Assembly: GCA_021030915.1 (NCBI GenBank)
Contig: JAGEMR010000041.1
Span: 155,069-219,068, forward strand
Origin: Astrothelium macrocarpum
Lineage: Eukaryota > Ascomycota > Dothideomycetes > Trypetheliales > Trypetheliaceae
Reading direction: 5' to 3'
DNA length: 64,000 nucleotides
In this document: piece by piece, positions 23,501 to 35,277 of the stretch
How the letters are laid out: the number at the start of each line of letters is the position of its first letter
Position numbering within the stretch: the first letter of the stretch is position 1
Translations under genes and position numbers: made by a program
Notes under the pieces: model-generated
What the model saw: the letters and a program-made list of their open reading frames with translations, nothing else
Database searches by the model: none
What the model was told of the DNA's origin: nothing

Positions 23501-25287
23501 GCGACGGTCCGTGGGCTCTGGATTACAACGTTGGCCGGCTTGAACGAGTATCGCAGAAGCCAGCATACTCGAACCTAAACGTTCCAGCTGCGTGGTTACG
23601 TGAACGATTCGAAGCAATCAAGAAGCTTCCCGGCTTTCTACTACCGCGATACTTTGCTTTGACGTTGCAGACGGCGTACAATGCGGCGTTTGACCACGGT
23701 ATTGAGCTGATGGCGCAAAACGTGCGTGACGGTCAGAAATTCCTCAAGAGTCTCTCCATGGTGAGCACCCAAGTCACTGGATATATGAACAACGCATCGC
23801 TCTGGCCGTCCAAGGTCGTCCCGTCAATGGCAGCTGGCTTACCTCATTTTGCTTCCGATTGGGCCAGGGTTTGGGGCCGCGACACCTTCATCTCCTTACG
23901 TGGCCTCTACCTTGGCACTGGACGCTTCGAGGATGCTCGAGAACACATCCTGGCTTTCGCCAGTGTTGTGAAGCATGGCATGATTCCAAACCTTCTCAGC
24001 GCTGGCCGCTTGCCTCGTTACAACTCTCGGGACTCCATTTGGTTCTTTCTTCAAAACTGCCAGGACTATGTCAAAATTGTGCCCAATGGAATTGGCCTGT
24101 TCCAAGAAACAGTTCAGAGACGATTCTTACCGTATGACGATACGTGGTTTCCATGGGACGATTCTCGTGCGTATTCTGTGACTTCGACCATGGAGGACGT
24201 TATCCAAGAGGCCCTACAAAGACACGCGACAGGCCTATCTTTCCGCGAGTACAATGCTGGACCCAATCTGGATTCTCAGATGAGGTCAGAGGGATTCAAT
24301 ATCGAGATTCACCCAGATTGGAGAACGGGTATCATCTATGGTGGTAACCAGTGGAACTGCGGTACCTGGATGGATAAGATGGGCGAAAGCGAAAAAGCCG
24401 GTAGTAAAGGTGTTCCGGGTACTCCACGCGATGGCGCATCGGTTGAGATCACAGGCTTGCTGTACAGCACTCTCAAATGGCTTGAAGAACTTCATCAGAA
24501 AGGACAGTACAAATACTCTGGAGTCAGCAAGACCCCTGATGCCCAAGATGCAAGCGATACGATTACCTTTGGCGAATGGGCCGCAAAGATTAAAGCAAAT
24601 TTCGAATACTGCTACTACATCCCTCTCGATCCTGCTAACGATTCCAAGTACGACGTCAACACTCGCATCGTCAACCGTCGTGGCATCTACAAAGATCTCC
24701 ATCGCTCTGGCAAAGAGTATGAAGACTATCAACTCCGTCCCAACTTCCCCATCGCCATGACCGTCGCGCCAGACCTCTTTGATCCCACTCATGCCCTCAA
24801 GGCCCTTGAGGTTGTGGACCACGTTCTCGCAGGACCCTGTGGCATGAAGACGCTCGATCCTAGTGATCTGAACTACCGTGGCTACTACATCAACTCAGAG
24901 GACAGCACGGATTTCCACACCAGCAAAGGTCGAAACTACCACCAGGGCCCCGAGTGGGTGTGGCCTCGAGGGTTCTTTCTGCGCGCCATGATGAAGTTTG
25001 ATATGATGCGCAGAAAAACCAAAGAGGAGAAGGTAGAGTGCTTCCAGCAGATTACAAGACGACTGCACGGCTGTATGGAACATCTACGGAACAATCCGTG
25101 GGCGGGCTTGACGGAGTTAACGCAGAAGAATGGCGAGTTTTGTGGAGATTCGGTAAGTTGCGAAAATTTCTAGGGTACTTAGATGATGATGGCTAACGTG
25201 ATCCTTGTCCAGTGTCCGACGCAATCTTGGTCGGCGAGCTGCATTATCGACGTGTATCACGACGCGTCTGAGTACGGGCTCGACTAG
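20504..25287 (+). CDS. GDB1: Glycogen debranching enzyme (4-alpha-glucanotransferase / amylo-1,6-glucosidase)
   Basis: Bifunctional cytosolic enzyme that removes branches during glycogen breakdown. Exons: 20504-20736, 20790-25152, 25213-25287 (1,556 aa, the usual fungal length). The N-terminal half is the GH13-like glucanotransferase: VVWNHTANNS, FRIDNCHSTP with the likely nucleophile Asp at about residue 558, AELFSGSEEMD with the likely acid/base Glu at about 587, and DCTHDNEVP. The C-terminal half is the GH133 glucosidase: WARVWGRDTFISLRGL, GMIPNLLS, NYRGYYINSEDS, and a final exon ending CPTQSWSASCIIDVYHD, which is typical of the family. Intron 1 follows NNYREYK and intron 2 follows CGDS. 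It lies directly after the glycerol-3-phosphate dehydrogenase gene in the same direction; both handle carbohydrate reserves, but they are separate transcription units. Confidence 0.96.
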
Positions 25288-26096
25288 GATTCATGAAATC
25301 AGTTTCGAAATTTGTTGTTTGGGTCGAGACGAGGTATGAGCAAGAATGATTCCATGCAACGTTGATAGAGATCACGACCTGTTAGATTCGATTAGAAAGG
25401 ATCAAGATGACTGCTTGCAAAGGGAGGATGTGAAGCATCAGCAACGATGTGCCACAAAGTAGTTCTCTGTCCACCTATTTAGATCATCCCTACGACCTAA
25501 TTTGAGTACTTTTCTATCTTGATTTTTCCAGAGAACATGCTTTTTTGATGTGGTTAAAGGACTCAAGTACAATCAATTTCTGAGAGAAGCACAAGTGAAG
25601 GCTCCAGGCTCCAATGACGCGCTTTCGGCCCCTGCACGGATCTTCTTCGTTAAACGCTCCCGTTCTTATGCTCCCATTATCAACCCCGCGTTCCCTTGCA
25701 TCGACGTACCTATGATTTTGCTGCTATAAGCTTAGCATAAAAGCAATTAAAGGAGCACAAGTGACGCGATTACAAGCCAACACTAAGATACGCCCACTGG
25801 CTTGGCGCGTACATGCACTGAAGCAGATTACCGAAAACAGACGGCTAGGCACTCTTCATTACGACGCGCACGCAGTAGACGAGTTCTTGAATGAGTCACT
25901 CAAACCCCTTTGCAAATTGTCTGATAGCAAGTAAAACTCTCGTTGTGTATATATTTCCTTTCTCATCTCGTTTTCCCGCTGCTATCTCTTCCAAATCTCA
26001 TAGTCCCCGTTCTCTCAAAACGTCCCTACCTTCCACTAATCACAACTCTACACACACACACACCCCCCACCGCACTCACTCCTCCCAAACCACATC
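25288..26096. other. Intergenic region
   Basis: No gene is supported. The last 150 bp before 26097 is CT/CA-rich, with a short CA run near 26051-26063, and probably holds the core promoter and leader of the next gene. Confidence 0.55.
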
Positions 26097-27101
26097 ATGC
26101 CACTAACCCTCCACCCCGCCCACCCCACCGACACCCCAGCCCTCATCGCGGCCGCCACAGCGGCCTTCGCCCCGCCGCACCCGATCCTCCCACCCAACCC
26201 ACCGCCGTCTCTCCCGGACTCGGCGCGGCCGACGGAGCTGGCATCGCTGATGTTCACGCACGACCCGGACGACGCGGCGGTGCGCGACGGGCTGTACCGC
26301 TTCCGCGAGCGGTGGATGGACGGCGCCTTCCGCGGCGTGGGCGACGGGCGGCTGATGATGGTGGCGGATGGGCCGGAGGGGGAGAAGGGGGAGGTGGTGT
26401 CGATCGCGGAGTGGCATTTTCATCTGGCGGGCTCGAAGGAGGGGAGGGAGTGGGTGGAGAAGAGCGGGCGGGTGGAGGATGAGGTGATTGAGTGGCCGGA
26501 GGGGGTGAGGGCGAGTATTAAGAATGAGTTTATGGCGACGAATAAGAGGTGTAGGAGGGAGATTATGGGGGCGAAACCGTATAGTGAGTTTGCTTTCTTT
26601 CTTTTTGGCCATTGTTTGTTATTTTCTTTGGAGTGAAATTTTTGCGATTTGCCGTTACTGTTTGTTACGTGGGTTTGTGTCACGGGATGATATAGGTTCT
26701 CTCTTTCATTGGAGATGGCTTCTGTCTTTCCTTACGGCGACTGAATGTTCATTTATTCATTTGATTGTTAAAGATAACTCTTTGTATTCTTTTTTGCATC
26801 ATCGATGATTTGGATCTTGACTGAGTTCATGCTTCAAGTCTATCTTGCAACTCTTGCGACCAAACCAAGTCATCATCGCAAAGGGGCTGGGAGTATGCTG
26901 CTTCAATGGGGTATCGAGCGGGCGGACGGCGCCGGTCTGCCAATATACCTGGAGTCTTCAAAAATGGGAAGGCCGCTTTACGAAAAATTTGGATTTGAGA
27001 CAGTGCGTATTACAGAGATTGATTTGGAGAAATATGGTGGGAGGGGCAAACATCAACATACGGTGATGATTCGAGAGCCACAGAAGAAGGAAAAGAACTA
27101 G
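26097..27101 (+). CDS. GNAT-family N-acetyltransferase
   Basis: Exons 26097-26583 and 26839-27101 (249 aa). The intron of 255 nt, long for this window, has a GTGAGT donor and TCAAG acceptor. It joins GAKPY to IYLATLATKPSHHRKGAGSM, which is the acetyl-CoA-binding motif (HRKGAG) of the GNAT fold. The end shows LYEKFGFETVRI, the usual last strand-helix. The first 160 residues are less conserved, as is common in the fungal group of these enzymes that act on small metabolites. The substrate is unknown. Exon 1 has an abrupt base-composition change: C-rich codons up to about 26220, then G-rich codons to the end of the exon. This is unlike exon 2, which has ordinary composition. Confidence 0.85.
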
Positions 27102-27594
27102 ATTACAATATGCAGAATGAAGACAATACGCATTACGCAGTTTAGATAATTCATCATTCAAAAACACATATTATCGGCTTTGCTGTATGAAGTAATAAGG
27201 TCCGAGTTAGCACAGTCCTCCACACCTGTGACTTTTCCGCAGCCCGCGACGTTGACACTCCAGCCACGAACATCACCGTTCCTAGCAATCACTTCTACTT
27301 ACAATAGAAGCCCGGCAATCACCTTCGCTCTTTCTAATACGAAAAAGACAAACAAACAAACAACATTCATTGTGACAGAAACCAGTCTACTCATTGCGCT
27401 ATTGACGAAACGCCGACATAAGACACAATGCTCAGGTCTGATCATTGTGCTGGCTTCCTCCCAGACTTAACAGCTAGTATTTAAGAAACACTGCTACCTC
27501 TTCGCACTGCTTTTCTTCAAGTTCCTGTTTCTCTTTTTCAAGCAAAATTAACGCCACCAAATCTTCTGTCTCTTAAAATTCCATTACAATCATC
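27102..27594. other. Intergenic region
   Basis: No gene is supported. The 27490-27594 part is CT-rich and ends with the leader of the gene at 27595. Confidence 0.55.
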
Positions 27595-28512
27595 ATGGCA
27601 CCCCCCAGCAAAAAAGCCACTACCACTACCGCTACCACTACCACCACTACGGAAACAAACCTGGTATCCAATCTCGGAAACTACTGGAGCACCCCAAGTG
27701 TTCTAGAAGACCCCGAAGGGGCTGGCCGAGTCACTCGCACGCGCGGCCTCCGTGCGAAGAAGGGCCAGGCGGCCCACACGACTACCACTACCATCACTAA
27801 TGCAGCCGCCGGTGCCAACACTCCCAAGGAGCCCCTCAAGCGAAAGCGAGGGGAAGAAGAAGAGGAAGAAATGGCTGTGGCCGCGAACGGCCCAACGACT
27901 AAAAAGCAGAAGCAGGCTTCTGCAGAGACTTCCAGCGGGGATCCCCCCACGCTCACCACTCTCGCTACCAGCGCCGCCAAGAGAACTCGCAGCGCAAGGA
28001 AGTCTCCCGGATCCCGCAAATCCTCTCCTACTACCCCTACTCCCGCTGCTGCTGCTGCCACTACTGCGGATACTACATCCGGGGACCCCCCAGAAGCCCC
28101 AGATGGTAGTGCGTCGCCTACATCAACCCGCTCATCCCCGCCCCCGTCGGCGGCGGAGGCCACGAATTTCTACTTCGACTGCATCTTCCGGGGTCTTATG
28201 GCGAAGGGAGGGCAGCGGCTACAGCCATTCCCCCGCGGCTTGGAGGGCGGCGTGGATGATTGGTGGGCGGAGGAGTGTGTGCGGTATCTGGTGTCGCTTG
28301 GGGATCAGCATGGGAAGGGGGGCGGGGAGAAGAAGGATGCTAAGGAGGAGGGCGGAAAGGAGGTGGAGGGGGAGGAGCGGGAGTTGGGTGAGGAGGAGTG
28401 GGGAAATTGGGATGACGAAGTAGACCGGTGGGAGTTGGATGAAAGAGACGAGGAGTTGGAGTTACTTGCGCCTGTATCTGCTAAGTGGAAGGGAAAGGGC
28501 CGGGCTGTGTGA
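27595..28512 (+). CDS. Low-complexity, probably nuclear hypothetical protein
   Basis: A single-exon gene of 305 aa with an ATG in good context (ATCATCATGG). The N-terminus (about 1-25) is a Thr-rich run. Basic clusters such as LKRKRGEE (about 81-88) and TKKQKQ (about 100-105) look like nuclear localisation signals. The middle (120-185) is Ser/Thr/Pro/Ala-rich. The only globular-looking part is about 185-235 (FYFDCIFRGLMAKGG ... VDDWWAEECVRYLVSLGDQ), followed by a very acidic Glu/Gly-rich tail to about 285. I do not recognise the family. The short conserved-looking block suggests a real protein rather than a chance ORF. Codon composition switches from C-rich to G-rich at about 28170. Confidence 0.6.
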   Translation: MAPPSKKATTTTATTTTTTETNLVSNLGNYWSTPSVLEDPEGAGRVTRTRGLRAKKGQAAHTTTTTITNAAAGANTPKEPLKRKRGEEEEEEMAVAANGPTTKKQKQASAETSSGDPPTLTTLATSAAKRTRSARKSPGSRKSSPTTPTPAAAAATTADTTSGDPPEAPDGSASPTSTRSSPPPSAAEATNFYFDCIFRGLMAKGGQRLQPFPRGLEGGVDDWWAEECVRYLVSLGDQHGKGGGEKKDAKEEGGKEVEGEERELGEEEWGNWDDEVDRWELDERDEELELLAPVSAKWKGKGRAV

Positions 28513-29985
28513 AATTGTTGGGGAGTTTGGGGTCTCGGGGTTGCTTTGATAGGGGACTGGGGCTTTACGGCGTTCAATTGATTTGGAAAGGGGTTCATGT
28601 CTTTGACGGGTCAGACACTGTAGAAATCGGCTGATTTTCGACTGAGGGTCATTGGGCGCATGTTTTTGCTGCTCTTAGAAATGGGTTGTGCATGAATCGG
28701 TCATCACGGTGAGGTCATTGCATGGATTGTACAAGTATCTTTGATTACGAATGTGAGCATCTCTCGCGTTGGAGAAATTTTGATTGAGGGCTTCTTGCAC
28801 GGGATTTTTCCCGTTTGATGGATCGAATATTCGAACGAAACAATGAGCCGTAGCCTTTAAGCTTCGTTGCTAGCCTTTGAAAGACTTGAAATGACTTGAT
28901 TTTGTTTGTAAGGTGATGATACGCAGAATTGGTCCCATCGAAAACTTCTCAGAGTGTCCTTCGAGATTCGTAAAGGTTCGCAGGAGCAATCCTATATCAT
29001 ATCTGCCTATTTCCTTCTTGAATGCATCGGATAGCATCTCACCTCGATTCTATGCCGAGATAGGTCCTTGAACAATGATGAATTTATTTAGAAACTTCTA
29101 ATAAGGAGCAATAGGAGCATGTGTTGGATTTTGATATACTTGAATGATGTCATCCTTAGGATCCCAAATAGTCTTGCCGAGACAGCTTCGGAATCTAGAA
29201 GGATAGAAAAGTACATGAACAAACCTGATTCCGCCGACGACCTTCTTAGTCAATTTGTGCTATCCTACTTCATCCTGCGTCTATTCTCATGTTGTCCAGT
29301 CGTTCGGGGAAGTGTGAAATCCGTAGACGTCATTTTGGTGCCGCACAAAATAATGACATGAGATTCCTGCACTTACTTTGGCCGCTTGGGACGACTTTGC
29401 AAGCAACACAAGCTCAAGGGCAAAAATAAGAGGCGTAAGTGGGAATTTCGTCTTATGCGAGGCAAATGTGAGGGTCTGTTACCGAAGGCGGAGACAATTG
29501 TCCATTCTTGGCGTGTATTACTCTTGCACCTTCCTCTCCCTACACTTAAACCCGATGAACCAAAAATCCGGAGAGGTCTAGAGAGGTCTGGGAGATTTCT
29601 GAACGATGATTTGGCATAGTTGATAATTATTGTCACACTTCCAAACCAACCTCACTCCTCATACGTCATGATCCACTGTTAGTCTGGACAAGTCATCGTG
29701 GCCGATCGTTGATTATCCAAGGTAGATAGCCTTAATTTGGTTCATTCTGGGGCTGCAGATCATTCGTCACCGTTGTACTTGGGAGTACTTTGGCTGAGAG
29801 CTTTGTGTTAAATGTGAAATACGCACCGTGCATTTCTCGGACTTTACTTTTTGCGATTATAGCTCTAAACACATTCAGCATTTGCAATACACATATGCAT
29901 TGCGAACTATCCGAAAATTGCAGTGACCATGGTACAAGCATTGTATTTGATCCATAAAACTACACGCGCCATCAAGGCCTGCCTT
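28513..29985. other. Intergenic region, nothing supported
   Basis: About 1.5 kb of ordinary composition between the hypothetical gene and the 3' end of the cytochrome c1 gene. Frames at 29119-29361 and 29373-29636 lack motifs. Confidence 0.55.
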
Positions 29986-31275
29986 CTATACACCCGCTCC
30001 TCCAGTTGGGCCTCTAATAGGTGGTCTTCCGCGAGAAGGATTGTTTGTTGCGGCAGAGATTGGCGGATTATATACGAGCTTTCGGGACTTGATAGTTGCC
30101 CATTTGTACCTAAAAAAAAATTTAGCCATCTTTCAAATCTCAAACATTGTGTAGAAATCTCATTACACACCTCTTCACCCATATACTCAATGCTGTAAGA
30201 AGACCTGTGATAGCAAGTACTTGCCAGCCCATCTTCTTCCTTTGGTCCATCTCTGGTTCCGCCGACCAGTTCAAGAACTCAACAACGTCTTTGGCCATCT
30301 GTGAAGTTGTTGCTGATGTGCCGTCTTCATACTCGACGAGACCGTCATATAATACACGAGCCATTGCGATACCGGTTCCTGGGAAATACGGATTGAAGTT
30401 CAATCCCGACTGCACAACTGCACCCGCTGGCGGTTCTTCCGGATATCCTGTCAACAAACTAAAGATGTAGTTGCAACCTCCGTGTCTAGCCTTCACCATT
30501 AGAGAAAGATCTGGAGGCAAAGCTCCGTTGTTGGCGGCCCGAGCAGCTTCATCGTTTTTGTAGGGCGACGGGATGTAATCAGACAATTTGCCGGGACGCT
30601 TCTCGATCTCACCTTCGTCGTTGGGCTCAGTATCATACTCGTTTTCTTCAGCAAGCACCTTGGCTTCATCGACAGTAAGAATAGTGCCAACAAGGGAACG
30701 GTAGGGTATGCGTTTGAGAGAGTGGCAGGAGGCGCAAACTTCTCGGTAGACTTGGAAACCGCGACGAAGTCTGCATTACCCAGTCAATGGAAATGCGAAG
30801 GACTAGATTCACAGGAGCTTACGCTTGATGATCAAAGGTTTTGGTCCATTTCTCGTGGACCCATGGATATTGAGTAGCGTGGAGCCTGCCGTTGATCAGC
30901 ACAATTCTCCCACCCAACTCAATTGAAGGCTCATCAGCCAGTCTTACCCTTCTTCAGCAGGTGTCATTGCATGTACGCTTCGTCCGAAGAGGTGATAATA
31001 CCAGGCCGCCGAGCCAATTGCTACTGCGGTAGCTGCGGCGCCGGCGGCTGTACTTGTCCATGCCAAGGAAGTTGCTTCAGGATTTGTGTTGGAAGAGGCG
31101 GAACGCTGTAGGAATGAGAGTCAGCACTGGATGAATTCGAAGCTGAGGCAAGTTTTGCAGAGGCAATTCCGGATCGAGCAAGCCAATTGAACGTATATAC
31201 CTTTGCTGTTCTGCTGGTTCCTCTGCCGACGATGCCGGAAGAGCGCGCAACGCGCAGGCTCGACCGCGCCAGCAT
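29986..31275 (-). CDS. CYT1: Cytochrome c1, heme protein of mitochondrial complex III
   Basis: Transfers electrons from the Rieske protein to cytochrome c in the inner membrane. Five exons: 31201-31275, 30948-31105, 30823-30885, 30171-30770, 29986-30109 (339 aa). The N-terminus (MLARSSLRVARSSG...) is a basic mitochondrial presequence, followed by a hydrophobic sorting segment (TAAGAAATAVAIGSAAWYYH) as in the bipartite signals of this protein. The heme-binding motif CASCH is at residues 111-115. Further signatures are SDYIPSPYKNDEAARAANNGALPPDLS, ARHGGCNYIFSLLTGY and PGTGIAMARVLYDG, whose Met is the likely axial ligand. The C-terminal anchor is GWQVLAITGLLTALSIWVKR, then YKWATIKSRKLVYNPP. The tail after that (about 25 residues, Pro/Gly-rich) is variable between fungi. 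Introns are 52-95 nt; the last has a poly-pyrimidine run before TTAG. Confidence 0.96.
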
Positions 31276-31729
31276 CGTGACACAAAGAAGCGGCGGAAGA
31301 GACGCAAGCTGATGGACAAAGAAAAGTAAACGATTGACGTTCTAGACGTCCAGTGACCGGATCAAAAGTCGAGTGGATGTTGAAAAGGGTTCTGCCGTAC
31401 CGGCTCGACTCTCTTACTAAGCTAGCGGCATCTTCCAGGCCTCGCTGTGATTGGTTGGAAATCATGTCAAGAAAGAGTCTATGGATCATCAGCTACGCAC
31501 AGTGTGCACCAGTCACAAAGTGCATCGTTCGCATAGCGCTGTACTCACACAGCATAGTCTTCACAAAACTGCAGTACTGATCCTACGGCCCCACGATATA
31601 TGAAGGTAGGATAATAAACGGATGGCGGTCTTGTGGCCTCAAGCATCTTTCGCAATCATCTCTCATAGAGTTGAACGCGCATCTACTTTGTTTCTCTTTT
31701 AACTTTGCTACGGCTTTACGCATCGCAAA
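31276..31729. other. Divergent intergenic region (cytochrome c1 / F-box-like gene)
   Basis: 454 bp between two head-to-head genes. No motif recognised with confidence. Confidence 0.55.
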
Positions 31730-32854
31730 ATGGCGCGAACCAAATTTACCTATCCAAAGCAGACATCACAGCGTCAATCAACCACGCCTACCAAAAGATA
31801 TTGCCCAGGTATTTTCCCATTTCTTGATCTTCCAAAAGAAATCCGCCTCAAAATGTATGACTTAGTCTTTGCTAACATACGCGTACCAAGCTGGTTGGAT
31901 CTCGATGGGTATCCTGGACCCGGCCCTTTTCAAACTGTCCCACCACCATTTCGACATACGTCGATCTTGCTCACCTGCCGTCGAATCTATCTGGAAGGAC
32001 GTGATATTCTCCGATCCGCCGCCACCTACGACATATATGTATCTGGAGAAACTCTCGAATTTGGTGGACAGCAAGTGATGAAGTGGGAGAAATGCCCTGA
32101 GCCTTTTATCTCATTCCTTCGCCAAGCCAGACGCCTGGAACTTGACATCGAAGTCGGTCCAATCATGCTCAGTCCCGCACTACCGTACTTCCAGGAGTAT
32201 ATGCTTTTTCTATTTCGACAAATTCAACAGAGTCGACCACTTGAAATATCAATAAATCTTAGCCACGCCCTCTTCTACTCACCCGACGTCCAGTTAACAG
32301 ATCGATTAGGCAAAAGTTGGGTCAATGCGGTCACTACGGCGATATTACCTTTCTTCACGATTGGTAGGATGAGATCATTCGTCGCCGAGCCCTTCGAGGA
32401 CCCAGATTACAGTCCTGGAGAATCCCCCGTTTTGCTGGCTCCGATCTTCGACAACTTGTTGATTAGATGCACGACCGAAGAACTTTTGGAAGGTGCATTG
32501 CACCCGAAAGAGATCTTTATGCTCGGTTGTGCTTACCAAAGCTATCGCATGCTTGTTTATGATGAACTCACAGACCTCGGTCGAGCAGAGTTCGATAGAC
32601 GCTCGGATCGATTTCTCCGGTTTCGAAAGGAATCTCTCTGCTATTCGTACATTACAGACGTCACAAAGAGGAGTCTGCGAGAAGTACTCCAGGTGTGGCA
32701 TTTAACGCGGATGAGGAAAGCTAGATCGAGAAGGATTACAAGATCGACGACAGAAGAAGATGTGATTAAGATTAAAGCAGTGGATGAGGAGGCCAGCCGC
32801 ATGGAAGAACACATCAAAGAGAGATTCTTGTCAGCTCAGACGCAATCAAGTTGA
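31730..32854 (+). CDS. F-box-like/2EXR-type hypothetical protein
   Basis: A single-exon protein of 374 aa. Residues about 28-50 (FPFLDLPKEIRLKMYDLVFAN) match the short LPxEIRxxIYxxV motif of a large ascomycete family annotated as F-box-like or 2EXR proteins. It is followed by TSILLTCRRIYLEG (about 75-90), also usual for that family. The rest contains amphipathic segments with no catalytic motif, and the C-terminus is basic (KARSRRITRSTTEED) then acidic. F-box proteins bind Skp1 and select substrates for ubiquitination, but the biochemical role of this fungal family is mostly unknown. The ATG at 31730 has a good context (AAAATGGC). Confidence 0.7.
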   Translation: MARTKFTYPKQTSQRQSTTPTKRYCPGIFPFLDLPKEIRLKMYDLVFANIRVPSWLDLDGYPGPGPFQTVPPPFRHTSILLTCRRIYLEGRDILRSAATYDIYVSGETLEFGGQQVMKWEKCPEPFISFLRQARRLELDIEVGPIMLSPALPYFQEYMLFLFRQIQQSRPLEISINLSHALFYSPDVQLTDRLGKSWVNAVTTAILPFFTIGRMRSFVAEPFEDPDYSPGESPVLLAPIFDNLLIRCTTEELLEGALHPKEIFMLGCAYQSYRMLVYDELTDLGRAEFDRRSDRFLRFRKESLCYSYITDVTKRSLREVLQVWHLTRMRKARSRRITRSTTEEDVIKIKAVDEEASRMEEHIKERFLSAQTQSS

Positions 32855-33582
32855 TGGTACGTCCATCAAGACTATTACAATAGATCCCATGATCGGTGTG
32901 ACTGTCTCGATTGTTTCGACCGGACAAATTCCTTCGGGGCTTCATTTTGGTGGCACAAACACTCAATAGATTAATCGGAGAACGTAAAAATAGATGGAAA
33001 GAACGGTATCTTAATGGAAAGTGAGGTAATTGTGTTTTGGAAAATAAAGTTGGAGAAGATCATAGTAGGTAAGTCATGGGAATAGAAGTAAAGATAACGA
33101 AACCCGGTCGTAACTACGATGAATCCTTGAATCTCATAAATATCTTACGCCAAATAACAGCTCGGAGGGAGGCATGGCTGTGAACATTTTTTCCTATCTT
33201 TTTTCCTTTTCAATAGTGAACGCCAAACGAGAAAGCATAGTGATTGGCAAAATGAAGCAGGATTGTGAGAAATGGGGATGCCGTCTGACTCGTAGCTTTC
33301 TAGTACAAGGATAACTCCGGAGACAAAGCACATCAAGTCTTTATGGGGACTATGCTTACAAGGCAATTATGTGCAGTAAACTCGGTTTGTTTTTGTTGCG
33401 GACAAAGAACATTTTATCATCTGACTTCTTTGATTTATATTACAAGCCCTGTGCCTGGGTCAAGACCCATTTACGCCCCCTTTTTGCTCATCATCACCAC
33501 CATTAACCCCCCAACCCGAAAATTCCTCCGTCCAAAACAAACCAATTTCACAATTCTACACAACATAGGTATCGTAACTATC
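32855..33582. other. Intergenic region
   Basis: No gene is supported. The open frame extends upstream of 33583 to 33343, but that part reads as leader: CT-rich with no protein motif. Confidence 0.55.
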
Positions 33583-34680
33583 ATGCACTCGACTTCACTA
33601 ATCCTTGCCATGCTGGCTGGCCAGCTGGCATCTGCCGGCGTTCTTCCTCAGAAACGGGCAGTGGTCACTTCATTCATTACTACAATCACCACAACAGTTC
33701 CTCCAAGTACAGCGACCAGCAGTATTACGCTCGTCAGCACACCGGGATCTACCAGACCACATATCAATGCAAGTACTTCATCAAGAGCACTGTGCGGTGG
33801 CCCGGTCTCAGTCGGCCTGTCAATGCAGAACGGGGCATCCGTCGGTGCGGACGTATCTTCGATCCTCTCAGACATCCAATCCGCAGAATCGAGAGGATAT
33901 ACTCTGGGTGGTGTGGAACTCACATTCATGCCAGAAGCATCCTCGGCATCCTACACATCAGCAGCTCCAACGAAGGCATCGACCAGACTGCCCATTCCAG
34001 TAACTTCTCGGCCATCCGCATCATACACCCAGGAGAGCTCGTCAACGGAGAAGCCTACTATATCTGCAACGACATCTTCATCTTCATCTCAAAGCCACAC
34101 AACCACGAGCATCGCAAAGTCCGCTTTGCCACCTCCACCTTTGGGCCCAGCAAGAGGCGCAACTTCAAACAGTGGGATCCAGATCATTCCGCTGACGCCC
34201 TCAGCCTACACCACCTCAGCCGTAGCACAGCAAACTTTCACCATGCCAGATGGCTCCGCCGTGGTGACGCAAAGCTCAAGCGCCGAGGCAAAGACCACGT
34301 ACGTCACGTACGCATCGAAGGTGTCCTCCGCCGGACCAGCCAGATCTTCCGACTCTACCTCAAACGTGGAGTCGGCATCCTCGTCGTCCGCGGCAAGCAC
34401 GAGTAAACCAGTATCGTCAGTCGCTCCCGCACCGGCTCACCCATCGTCATCTGCTGACAAGTCGTCACCAGCGCCTGCGCCGACGCCATCGTCGTCGCGC
34501 TCTGCGCTGCCGTCAGTATCGCCATCGCCGTCGTCTTCTGATCGGCCACTTCGACCGCTGCCAGCGACAACGACGCCGCCGACGTCGCCTGCTCCGCAGA
34601 CGTCTTCGGCACCGGCATCGCCACCACCGCGGGAGTCGATATCGGCGCCTAGTTGCCCTTACCCTGGACTCAGATGTTAA
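33583..34680 (+). CDS. Secreted Ser/Thr/Pro-rich protein
   Basis: 365 aa from the ATG at 33583. I chose this start because it begins a clear signal peptide (MHSTSLILAMLAGQLASAG), followed by LPQKR, a possible Kex2-type processing site. The mature part is dominated by Ser, Thr, Pro and Ala and should be heavily O-glycosylated. About residues 66-115 (ALCGGPVSVGLSMQNG ... GYTLGGVELTFMPEA) is the only less biased segment. The C-terminus ends in SCPYPGLRC with no hydrophobic tail, so it is not GPI-anchored as read. No enzymatic domain is recognised. It may be a cell-wall or extracellular matrix protein. Serine repeats overlap other open frames, which should be ignored. Confidence 0.65.
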   Translation: MHSTSLILAMLAGQLASAGVLPQKRAVVTSFITTITTTVPPSTATSSITLVSTPGSTRPHINASTSSRALCGGPVSVGLSMQNGASVGADVSSILSDIQSAESRGYTLGGVELTFMPEASSASYTSAAPTKASTRLPIPVTSRPSASYTQESSSTEKPTISATTSSSSSQSHTTTSIAKSALPPPPLGPARGATSNSGIQIIPLTPSAYTTSAVAQQTFTMPDGSAVVTQSSSAEAKTTYVTYASKVSSAGPARSSDSTSNVESASSSSAASTSKPVSSVAPAPAHPSSSADKSSPAPAPTPSSSRSALPSVSPSPSSSDRPLRPLPATTTPPTSPAPQTSSAPASPPPRESISAPSCPYPGLRC

Positions 34681-35277
34681 GCGTAGATTTCGTTGTGATT
34701 TACATTGATTGGTTCTCGATGGTGCAGCGACCATTGAAGCATCATTTGATGATTATTCGCTCTATCATTTGTAAATTAGCTTTCTATTTTTTTAAAAGAA
34801 AAATTACCCTGTCAATTATGAGCTTCCCTTTGTTGTGAAGAACAATGATGACGATTTTCCTTATTTGGTTTGGTCCTTGGCTCTGAATGGAAGCATGCAA
34901 TATGAACAACAATTTTTTCTGTATTCCAGCAAGATATTTTGTTGCATTGTTTGTTAAACCTCAGAGTTGGGAGCAGTATGGGCAACGGAGATGAAATTGT
35001 GATGCCAGAGGGTATGCTCATGTCGACCGACAAAGCTGATATTCGGAGTGGTTATGAGTTTGTGGCTTGTGCTCGCTTAGTTCTGATGGATTTGGATTTG
35101 TAAGTGATCCCGTACAAGTTGAAGAATGCTTCAGAATTGAGAGATAGGAATACAAAGCGGAGGAAAGTGAGTGCCAAACGAGACTATTGGTAGAATTTTC
35201 GGAAAGCTTGTAAGCAACAAGACAAGAAACTATAGATTAGGGCAGAAGAACCCTATGTATAATACATTGGAAAGCTC
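34681..35277. other. Tail-to-tail intergenic region
   Basis: 597 bp between two convergent genes, slightly AT-rich. No gene is supported. Confidence 0.6.
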
